A stretch of DNA of 64,000 bases, taken from Parvularcula sp. LCG005 (GTDB lineage: Bacteria > Pseudomonadota > Alphaproteobacteria > Caulobacterales > Parvularculaceae). The notes beneath the pieces are model-generated. The model was not told where the DNA came from. It ran no database searches and worked only from the letters and a program-made list of their open reading frames with translations. A program made the translations under genes and the position numbers. This document shows, in pieces, positions 16,527 through 23,603 of this stretch (position 1 is the first letter of the stretch; each line of letters begins with the position of its first letter). The DNA is taken from contig NZ_CP136758.1 of NCBI RefSeq assembly GCF_032930845.1, positions 2,991,001 through 3,055,000 on the forward strand. The letters run 5' to 3'.

Positions 16527-17225
16527 ATGCGTCACGTCATTTTCGATACCGAAACAACTGGTTTTGAACCGCGCGAGGGCCATCGCCTGGTGGAAATCGG
16601 GGCGGTGGAAATGAAACATGGCGGCCTGACGGGCCGGACCTTTCACGTCTACGTCAATCCTGAGCGGGACATGCCTGACGGTGCCTATCAGGTGCACAAG
16701 CTGTCGGCCGAGTTCCTGAGTGACAAGCCGGTCTTTGCCGACCCGTCGGTGGGGCAGGCATTTGTCGAGTTTGTGGATGATGCGGTGCTGATCGCGCACA
16801 ACGCATCGTTCGATATGAACTTCATCCAGTTCGAGCTGGAAAAGGCGGGTCTGCCGAAACTCGACAATGAAGTCGTCGATACACTGAAAATCGCCAAACG
16901 CCGCTTTCCCGGCTCACCCGCCTCTCTTGACGCATTGTGCAACCGGTTCGGCATTGATCTGACCGCGCGGGAAAAGGATGGCCACGGGGCGCTGCTCGAC
17001 TCGCGCCTGCTGGCCGAAGTCTACATCGAACTGACCGGCGGTGCGCAGGCCGGCCTTGCCTTTGAGGGGGCAAATGCGGCCTTTGGGGGACAGCGGATTA
17101 TCGTGCCGCCGAACCCCGTCCGGGCGGCGCCGAGAAAGGCGCTGCTGACCGACGCCGAGAAGAAGGCCCATGAGACCTTCATTGCCGAGATGGAAAACCC
17201 GCTCTGGCGCCGCGTTCTTAATTGA
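16527..17225 (+). CDS. dnaQ: DNA polymerase III epsilon subunit (proofreading 3'-5' exonuclease)
   Basis: A 232-residue DEDDh exonuclease. Seen: ExoI motif FDTETTGFEP with the catalytic Asp-Glu, HNASFDMNFIQFEL (ExoII), and KDGHGALLDSRLLAEVY (ExoIII, with His and Asp). The C-terminal tail after residue 190 would bind the alpha subunit. ATG 16527 is 7 bp after coaE; an upstream in-frame start would lie inside coaE. Last gene of the five-gene rightward operon from the origin; its end overlaps the convergent ATPase gene by 8 bp. Confidence 0.95.
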   Translation: MRHVIFDTETTGFEPREGHRLVEIGAVEMKHGGLTGRTFHVYVNPERDMPDGAYQVHKLSAEFLSDKPVFADPSVGQAFVEFVDDAVLIAHNASFDMNFIQFELEKAGLPKLDNEVVDTLKIAKRRFPGSPASLDALCNRFGIDLTAREKDGHGALLDSRLLAEVYIELTGGAQAGLAFEGANAAFGGQRIIVPPNPVRAAPRKALLTDAEKKAHETFIAEMENPLWRRVLN

Positions 17226-18039
17226 TTTCCAGAAGACCGTGATTCTGGCGGTCAGACATGACTTTCGAGATCGTGTCGGCTGTTACCTGCGCCTCGCCCT
17301 GGGCATAGGCATAAACGAATGCCGTGTCGCAAAGGATATTGATCCGCCGCGGCACACCATCGGTGCGGGAGTAGATCAGATCCAGCGCCTCGGCGGTGAT
17401 CAGCTCCGGGTGCCCGCCCGCCTTCTCGATCCGGCTCAACACATAGTCAATTGTCTCCTCAGGGGCGAAGGCCTTGAGGTGATAGTGCGAGACGATGCGC
17501 TGGCGGAACTGGAGCAGGTGCGGCTGGTTGAGAATTCGGGCCAGCTCTGGCTGACCAAGGAGGACGAGTTGCAGCACGGGCGTGCCGTTGATTTGCATAT
17601 CGGCCAGCAGGCGAAGCTCTTCGATCGCGGCCTCGGGCAGAAGCTGTGCTTCATCAATGAACAGGACGGCCTTGCGCCGACGCTCATAGGCTTTCTTCAG
17701 AAAGTCGCGCAGCCGGCTGACGTTCTCGGTGCGGCTGCCGTCACTGGCATCCATGCCGAAACCGAACAGGACCCAGGCCGCAACATCATCGGACAGGCCA
17801 ACTGCGCCATTCAGACGACCCAGGATGTGGCCGCTCTGATCCTGGCTCATGATGTGATTGAGGAGGGTCGTCTTGCCGCTCCCGATCTCACCGGTGATAA
17901 CGACGATGCCGTTGGTCGCGGTCAGACCGTAGACGAGCATGGTCCGGGCCATCTTGTGGCCTTCGCCCCAAAACATCATTTCGGGTTCGGGATAGGCCGC
18001 GAAAGGCTTCCGGGTCAGCTGGAAATGTTCTTCGTACAT
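17218..18039 (-). CDS. XrtA/PEP-CTERM-associated ExeA-like ATPase
   Basis: A 273-residue AAA ATPase of the ExeA/GspA type. Seen: the family N terminus MYEEHFQLTRKPF, Walker A VITGEIGSGKTTLLNHI near residue 50, Walker B AVLFIDEAQLLP, LVLLGQPELA (sensor region), and an arginine-finger region FRQRIVSHYHLKA. The opening and Walker region match the ATPase that accompanies exosortase XrtA in PEP-CTERM/exopolysaccharide loci. ATG 18039 follows GAGGAA. A hairpin separates it from the upstream TPR gene, so it may have its own promoter or be partly attenuated. Confidence 0.85.
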   Translation of the reverse strand: MYEEHFQLTRKPFAAYPEPEMMFWGEGHKMARTMLVYGLTATNGIVVITGEIGSGKTTLLNHIMSQDQSGHILGRLNGAVGLSDDVAAWVLFGFGMDASDGSRTENVSRLRDFLKKAYERRRKAVLFIDEAQLLPEAAIEELRLLADMQINGTPVLQLVLLGQPELARILNQPHLLQFRQRIVSHYHLKAFAPEETIDYVLSRIEKAGGHPELITAEALDLIYSRTDGVPRRINILCDTAFVYAYAQGEAQVTADTISKVMSDRQNHGLLEIN

Positions 18040-18081
18040 GAATTCCTCAGCCTCCCTATGCCGGTAATCGAGGCCCGTTGA

Positions 18082-18114
18082 AAAGCCCCATGGGAAAAGT
18101 CCCATGGGGTTTTT
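18082..18114 (-). terminator. Bidirectional hairpin between TPR lipoprotein and ATPase genes
   Basis: CCCCATGGG and CCCATGGGG form a perfect 9-bp stem around a 6-nt loop. The minus-strand transcript continues with CTTTTC and the plus strand with TTTTT, so it could stop transcription from either side. Confidence 0.75.
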
Positions 18115-18129
18115 GATAGGCAGACCGAA

Positions 18130-20526
18130 TTAGAGGCCAGCGAGGGCGTCGTCGATCTGCTTCATCGTTACCTGCGTCTGTTCTGGGTTGAACAGGGATT
18201 TGGCTTTGGAAAGTGAACTCTGGGCCGCTGTTGCATTGCCTGCAGCCTTCTCGATCACGCCATTGTGATACAGCACGTCGAGGTTCTCGGGCAGACCGCG
18301 AAGGGCCGTCCGGCTATAACGTGACGCCTCTTCGGTATTGCCTGCCTTGAAGTGGGCCCATGCGAGCGTGTCCGCGAAGAACGGATTGTCCGTCCCTTCA
18401 AACCGGCGCGCGATCCGCAGGGCTTCCTCATCTGCGCCGCCCTTGTCGAGCAGAAGTGAGGCCAGGTTGTTCGCGGTCAGTGGCGAGAGGTTCTGTTCCG
18501 CCTGCAGACTGCGCAGCACGTCGATGGCCTCATCGATCTTGCCGGTGGTGATCAGTTCATTGGACAACAATGTCCGGATCTGAACGGTTGAATTGGCTTT
18601 CGACATGCCGTCGCGCAGAGCTTTCGTGGCGGCCTGAGTATTCCCGAGACGCTGCTCGGTAATATAGGCCAGAACCCACAACTGTTCCGTCTCAGGAAAT
18701 TTCTCGATACCCTGCTCGGCAATCACTCTGGCGCGTTCATTGTCGCCGGATGAATTCAGCAGGTCACCCATCAGGGAATAATCTGTACCCACCGCGGTAC
18801 CGTTGGCAATCTTGCCTTCGATCTCGTCGATAACTTCCTGGGTCCGGCCAAGCCGCTGGAGAATGCCGGCGCGGAGAATATATGTCCCCTGATCACCTGA
18901 ATCTTCAAGCAGGTCGTTGGCGACAGGCAGGGCGTCCACGTACCGTTCCTGACCAACCAGTGACCGGGCAAGGATGGACCGGCCCTGTTCTTCGAGTTGC
19001 GGGACAGCGAGAAGACGACGGGCGGCTTCTTCTGCATCGGCATAATTCCGCTCGGCCATCGCGCCTTCGGCGGCCTGAACCATCGCGTCTGTATCGTTCG
19101 GATTGGCACGCAGATAGCGCTGCAGCACGTCGACAGACCGGCTGATCTCACCGCGACGCATCAGGAAAGCGCGGTACTGATCAACGATTGGCTTGGTATA
19201 GCCGACCTGGTCGAGGGCACGCGCAAACTGGGCGTCCGCAAAGCGCATCTGGCCGGATGCCTCATAGGCGAGGGCGAGATAGACAAGGCCTTCGGCATTG
19301 TCCGGCGCGCCTTCCAGCGCTTCACGCAGGGACAGGATGGCGTCTTCTGGCTGCTCGCGCGCCAGCTGGATCTGACCTTGTGTGACCAAGGCGGTCGCAT
19401 TGCGCGGATCCTCTTTCAGGATCTCATCCTTGATCGCTTCAGCCGTGTCGATGTCCTGGGTGACGATCGCCACGTCTGCCACACCGTTCAGGGCGCGCAG
19501 GCGCTGATCGGTATCGAGATCCTTGTCATTGGCAAGGTCGCGGAACGCGGTCGAGCAGCGCTCAAAATCCTGTGCCTGACAGTAGAATGCTGGCAGGGCG
19601 AACTGCAGATCGATATCTTCGGGGTACTGATTGACAAATTTGATCAGGCTGGCTTCCGCGGCTTCATCGCCATTTTCCAGCCGGTCGATACCGACAATGC
19701 GGGTCACCACTTCGGTCTTGTTTTCGAGAAGCGGCAGTGCGGCAAGATAGTTCGCACGGGCCTCATCGATCCGGCGGAATTTCAGCAGCTGATAGTCGGC
19801 AAGCCGCTGACGATATGTACCGTTTTCCGGGGCGGCGTCGATCAGGTTGCCAAACGTGCTCAGCACGCCTTCACTGTCGCCCATGCGTTCGTTCAGGACG
19901 AGCTTGACGACCAGAAGCGCCTCGGGATCTTCAACCTTGGTCAGGCCGTCATTGATGGTGGCCAACGCCGCTTCGAAATCTTCATCGCGCACGCTGCGGG
20001 CAGCGAGAAGGTTGAAGAGTTCTGGATTGTTCGGATCCGCCGCCAGGGCACGCTGCAGGACCTCGGAAGCTTCAGGCAGCTTGTTCTCAAGAACGAGGGC
20101 AGCGCCCACCGTGCTGAGCGCCGTGACATTGTCGGCGTCCTGGTCCAGCACGCGCTGGGCATGTTCCTGCGCCCGCTCTGGTTCACCGGCCAGCAGGGAC
20201 AGACGGCCATATTCATTGTTGGCCTCGATATCCTGCGGCACGACGGCCAGAAGGCGTTGCAGCATCAGGGCCTGGCGGCCGAAATTTTCCTGTTCCTTCG
20301 CGATATTCGCGGCACCGCGCAGGGCGACCACATTGGTGGGGTCCTGGAACAGGGCGTTGTTGAATTGCAGGTTCGCGCTGTCGACATCGCCTTCGTCGAG
20401 ATATTCAAGGCCGCTATTGGCGAACTTGATGGCTTTGTCTTCTTTGCTCTCGCAACCGGCCAGCAACGCGACCGATACCAGAAGCGAAGCCCCCACAAGA
20501 CGGTGCTTAAGCGATTTTGCAAACAT
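18130..20526 (-). CDS. PEP-CTERM-system TPR-repeat lipoprotein (PrsT-like)
   Basis: A 798-residue protein with a signal peptide ending in lipobox LLAGC at residues 21-25, then TPR-type helical repeats along almost its whole length (recurrent patterns such as NVVALRGAANIAKEQ and ALAADPNNPELFNLLA). It matches the long TPR lipoproteins found with exosortase XrtA, thought to act in exopolysaccharide export or assembly at the outer membrane. ATG 20526 follows GGAGAGGA; an earlier ATG at 20553 overlaps the glycosyltransferase stop and would spoil the signal peptide. It lies directly downstream of that glycosyltransferase gene. Confidence 0.85.
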   Translation of the reverse strand: MFAKSLKHRLVGASLLVSVALLAGCESKEDKAIKFANSGLEYLDEGDVDSANLQFNNALFQDPTNVVALRGAANIAKEQENFGRQALMLQRLLAVVPQDIEANNEYGRLSLLAGEPERAQEHAQRVLDQDADNVTALSTVGAALVLENKLPEASEVLQRALAADPNNPELFNLLAARSVRDEDFEAALATINDGLTKVEDPEALLVVKLVLNERMGDSEGVLSTFGNLIDAAPENGTYRQRLADYQLLKFRRIDEARANYLAALPLLENKTEVVTRIVGIDRLENGDEAAEASLIKFVNQYPEDIDLQFALPAFYCQAQDFERCSTAFRDLANDKDLDTDQRLRALNGVADVAIVTQDIDTAEAIKDEILKEDPRNATALVTQGQIQLAREQPEDAILSLREALEGAPDNAEGLVYLALAYEASGQMRFADAQFARALDQVGYTKPIVDQYRAFLMRRGEISRSVDVLQRYLRANPNDTDAMVQAAEGAMAERNYADAEEAARRLLAVPQLEEQGRSILARSLVGQERYVDALPVANDLLEDSGDQGTYILRAGILQRLGRTQEVIDEIEGKIANGTAVGTDYSLMGDLLNSSGDNERARVIAEQGIEKFPETEQLWVLAYITEQRLGNTQAATKALRDGMSKANSTVQIRTLLSNELITTGKIDEAIDVLRSLQAEQNLSPLTANNLASLLLDKGGADEEALRIARRFEGTDNPFFADTLAWAHFKAGNTEEASRYSRTALRGLPENLDVLYHNGVIEKAAGNATAAQSSLSKAKSLFNPEQTQVTMKQIDDALAGL

Positions 20527-20549
20527 TGCGTTTCCTCTCCTTCCGCGGC

Positions 20550-21695
20550 TCACGCGGATACTGATGCGCGGTCAGACGTGGGCGCAATCGCTCCACCGTC
20601 GTGCCGGTCTTGGCATGAAGATACCGGTATATGGTTAAAGTCGCAAAGCGCGCGATGGTTTTCTCGATGTGTCGTCACGCGAAGGGTGTGTCCGCGGTCC
20701 GAAAAACGCTGCCCGGCGATCAGCAGGAGCGCGAAAGTCCTCAGGCCCAGTCGAGCTGACGGATCGATAGAAAGACACAGATCCTGTCCCGCGCGTTCGG
20801 TCCGAATGAGCAAATCGATCAGTGCCGGACGGCCGTGATCTTCAATATCGCCCTGCAGGATGATGCTGTCCGCCTCTTCGACCAGCGCGGCGGCACTGGA
20901 CCGCGGCTGATCTTCCAGCCAGCGTTTGGCCTTTATCGCGTGAGACAGCAGGCCGGGCAGAAGCCGGGCATCCTTGGCGTAGCGGCGCCATAATTGCGGG
21001 TCCTGGCCAATGCGCCACGCCCATTCCAGATTGAGGTTTTGGGCTAGGCTCGGCGCCCGTTTGACGCTGCCCGCGGCAAAATCCACCACAGCGCCCAGAT
21101 GGGCCATGGCCTTGACGTTCAGGCGGTCCTTGTTGCGGTCGAGCCAGATCTGACCTTTGGCCGCCCCGAGCGCGACGATCAGCAGATCCGGCTCCGTGGC
21201 GTTGACGGCATCAATCAATGCCGGCGCGCTCAGCTCATCAACCGAGCCAAAACCCGGATTGACCCCGCCAACCGCTTCCAGCCCCGCGCTGTCTGACCGC
21301 AGTGCCGCGACTGCGGCATCAGCCGCATTGGCGCGGCCGCCAAAGAAATAGGTGGTCAGGCGCGGTTCCAGTGGTTTGTGGCGCAGGACCTGGAAGATAT
21401 CGGCACCGGTAACCCGCTCATGCAGGTCAGCGCCCAGTAAATTGGCCAATTTCAGAAGCGGTGAGCCGTCACACGTGACAAGATCGGACCGCAGGATGGA
21501 TCGGTAGAACTCATCATTCTCCAATGCCATCGCCAGCCAGTCGAGATTGACAGTGGACAGGAACAGACGCCGTTTGTCCCGCGCCGCGTCGATCAGTCTG
21601 GTGGCGGCGTCATCCAGAGTGACATTGTCAAAGGGGATGCCGAACACGGCAACAGCGTCGCGGCTATAGGCCGTTTGCGGATCAGACTGGATCAA
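20550..21695 (-). CDS. WecG/TagA-type glycosyltransferase (GT26) with C-terminal STAS-like domain
   Basis: About 381 residues. Residues 15-240 fit the GT26 family (transfer of the second sugar to a lipid-linked intermediate): FGIPFDNVTLDDA, STVNLDWLAMA, TCDGSPLLKLANLLGA, ERVTGADIF, FFGG, and LLIVALGAAKGQIWL. Residues about 275-365 look like a STAS fold (DSIILQGDIEDHGRPAL, then SARLGLRTFALLLIAGQRF), an unusual fusion. TTG 21695 follows AGAGG at 5-nt spacing; TTG 21722 is an alternative with no ribosome site. Its stop is adjacent to the TPR lipoprotein gene, indicating one operon. Confidence 0.82.
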   Translation of the reverse strand: MIQSDPQTAYSRDAVAVFGIPFDNVTLDDAATRLIDAARDKRRLFLSTVNLDWLAMALENDEFYRSILRSDLVTCDGSPLLKLANLLGADLHERVTGADIFQVLRHKPLEPRLTTYFFGGRANAADAAVAALRSDSAGLEAVGGVNPGFGSVDELSAPALIDAVNATEPDLLIVALGAAKGQIWLDRNKDRLNVKAMAHLGAVVDFAAGSVKRAPSLAQNLNLEWAWRIGQDPQLWRRYAKDARLLPGLLSHAIKAKRWLEDQPRSSAAALVEEADSIILQGDIEDHGRPALIDLLIRTERAGQDLCLSIDPSARLGLRTFALLLIAGQRFSDRGHTLRVTTHRENHRALCDFNHIPVSSCQDRHDGGAIAPTSDRASVSA

Positions 21696-21783
21696 GGCAA
21701 CCTCTGCGCTCGGGCGGGGCAAGAAAGGATAGACGCAACGTCCATGTCACCAATTGCTTGAATTAGAGTTGCGATCTGGGAAA

Positions 21784-22029
21784 TCAGCTAAAATCAATGG
21801 CGCGACCGGCTTTTTCCCAATCCCCATAACGGGTGGGGTCCGTCGTTCGGTCGGCACCGCCGACCTCCGCGGGGCGAGTGCCAGCGGCCTCATTGTCACG
21901 CCGGATGCGCGCCTCGCGCAAGGCCTGAATCTGCAGGTCGGTCAATTCCTGGCCATTGACCACGGTCGGAATACCGTCCTCCGTTACGGGAACGACATCG
22001 ACGTCTTCGGCCATCCCTTTTTCCGTCAT
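21784..22029 (-). CDS. DUF1674 / succinate dehydrogenase assembly factor 4-like protein
   Basis: An 81-residue protein ending with EVGGADRTTDPTRYGDWE and then KAGRAIDFS, which matches the DUF1674/SDHAF4 C-terminal signature (PTRYGDWExxGxxxDF). The family binds the flavinated SdhA subunit during complex II assembly. The N-terminal half is less conserved and contains a short amphipathic helix. A second in-frame ATG at 22014 is also possible. It is divergent from htpX with a 74-bp gap, and no sdh genes are in the window. Confidence 0.8.
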   Translation of the reverse strand: MTEKGMAEDVDVVPVTEDGIPTVVNGQELTDLQIQALREARIRRDNEAAGTRPAEVGGADRTTDPTRYGDWEKAGRAIDFS

Positions 22030-22103
22030 GGTGGCAACCCTATCTTGTGTAGTCCGCTACCTGTCGATTTAGTCCCTCTGCCATATAAAGGAAGCCTTGT
22101 GTC

Positions 22104-23009
22104 ATGAACGCCGTTTTTCGCACCGGTATGTTGATCGCCGCCCTGACAGCCCTGTTCGGGGTGATCGGCCTTCTGCTGGGGGGTCCGCGCGGTATGGTGA
22201 TCGCCCTTGGCTTTGCCACGGTGATGAATGTCTTCAGCTACTGGAACGCCGACAAGATCGTGCTGAAAATGTACAATGCGCGGCAGGTCGACTTCGACAC
22301 GGATGACCCGAGGCTGCGGCGCTATGCAGCAGGGGTAATCGGTCTTGCAGATCGTGCCGGCATGCCGCCGCCCAAGATCTATGTCATCGACAACGCGCAG
22401 CCCAATGCCTTTGCCACGGGCCGCAACCCCGAAAACGCGGCTGTGGCGGCGACGACGGGTCTCCTGACCATGTTAAGCGAAGAGGAAGTGATGGGCGTCA
22501 TGGCCCATGAGCTCGCCCATGTCCGCAATCGCGACACGCTGACCATGACCGTCACGGCAACGATTGCCGGCGCCATCACGGCGATCGCCAATTTTGCCAT
22601 GTTCTTTCGCGGCAACCGGGAAGGAGCGGGCGGCATGATTCAGGCCCTCGCCGTCATGATCCTGGCACCCATTGCGGCCAGCCTCGTGCAGATGGCAATC
22701 AGCCGTACGCGTGAGTATGAAGCGGATCGTATCGGAGCCGAAATATGTGGACAGCCGCTCTGGCTCGCCTCGGCTCTGGCCAAGATCTCCAATGGGGCCG
22801 CTCAGATCGTGAACCCCACGGCCGAGCGCTATCCCGCCTCTGGCCAGATGATGATCATCAACCCGCTTTCGGGGCGCGGGGCCGACAATCTGTTCTCGAC
22901 CCACCCCGGGACGCAGAACCGGATCGACCGCCTTGTCGCTATGGCCGAGGAGCAGGGTCAGCAGGTGGCGCCGTCAACCACCAGCGCGCCACGCGGTCCC
23001 TGGGGCTGA
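22104..23009 (+). CDS. htpX: Membrane-bound zinc metalloprotease HtpX
   Basis: A 301-residue M48 protease for quality control of inner-membrane proteins. Seen: two N-terminal membrane segments (about 9-30 and 31-50), [17 protein letters not shown], the zinc motif [13 protein letters not shown] near residue 137, two further hydrophobic segments (about 148-170 and 178-200), and [11 protein letters not shown] with the third zinc ligand. The protein is complete and of typical size. The C-terminal tail is polar and proline-rich. Confidence 0.95.
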   Translation: MNAVFRTGMLIAALTALFGVIGLLLGGPRGMVIALGFATVMNVFSYWNADKIVLKMYNARQVDFDTDDPRLRRYAAGVIGLADRAGMPPPKIYVIDNAQPNAFATGRNPENAAVAATTGLLTMLSEEEVMGVMAHELAHVRNRDTLTMTVTATIAGAITAIANFAMFFRGNREGAGGMIQALAVMILAPIAASLVQMAISRTREYEADRIGAEICGQPLWLASALAKISNGAAQIVNPTAERYPASGQMMIINPLSGRGADNLFSTHPGTQNRIDRLVAMAEEQGQQVAPSTTSAPRGPWG

Positions 23010-23022
23010 ACCGGGGTTCCGG

Positions 23023-23496
23023 TCACAGACGGGTATCGTCGTCCTTGTCGTCCGATGGCTTGGTGTCGTCATCTTCTTCCACCTGAAGATCGCGCACCTC
23101 GTCATCGCCTTCAAAGCTGGGTTCGGCCTGCGCGGTCGTCGCGGCGGATGAGGGCGCGACAGGGGGTTCCGGCTTGGGCGCCGGCTTCTCCGGGCTCGGT
23201 GTCGGGGTCAGTCCGGATTCAAAGCCGTCGGGCTCGGCCACCGAATGACGCAGATTGTCATCGATCGACAGGATCGCCAGCACGACTTCTGACGCCAGAC
23301 GCAGCATCAGAAGGCGAATGAGAAAGACGAAGGGGGTGAGGAAAAAGTGTCCGAAATCGCCCGCGAACAGAAACCGGATCAGGTTGAACAGCGTCACCAC
23401 GACGAGGAAGAACAGGGCCACGTAATAGGTGACCTTGACGAGGCCTTTGCCCATCCGTTCTTCAAAGCTCAAAAAGCGACCAATCAGATCATTCAT
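23023..23496 (-). CDS. DUF4282 membrane protein with acidic tail
   Basis: A 157-residue protein. Two hydrophobic segments at about residues 22-45 and 52-75 are followed by LSIDDNLRHSV, which resembles the DUF4282 family of small inner-membrane proteins of unknown role. The rest is a Pro/Ala linker and a strongly acidic C terminus (GDDEVRDLQVEEDDDTKP) probably facing the cytoplasm. It ends 13 bp from the convergent htpX end and is separated from polA by a 107-bp gap rich in short palindromes. Confidence 0.78.
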   Translation of the reverse strand: MNDLIGRFLSFEERMGKGLVKVTYYVALFFLVVVTLFNLIRFLFAGDFGHFFLTPFVFLIRLLMLRLASEVVLAILSIDDNLRHSVAEPDGFESGLTPTPSPEKPAPKPEPPVAPSSAATTAQAEPSFEGDDEVRDLQVEEDDDTKPSDDKDDDTRL

Positions 23497-23603
23497 CGGA
23501 TACCTCGTCTTGGTTGACCAACGGGATGGCGCATGCGCCGACTAGGCCCGGCCTAGCGCCTCTTGCTGCGTTGCGGCAAGGGCGGGCGGCCCTTCCTTGC
23601 GGC

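Noticed and set aside
18997-20838. 613-codon plus-strand frame
   Set aside because: Antisense to the TPR lipoprotein gene; its translation has no recognisable domain or start context.
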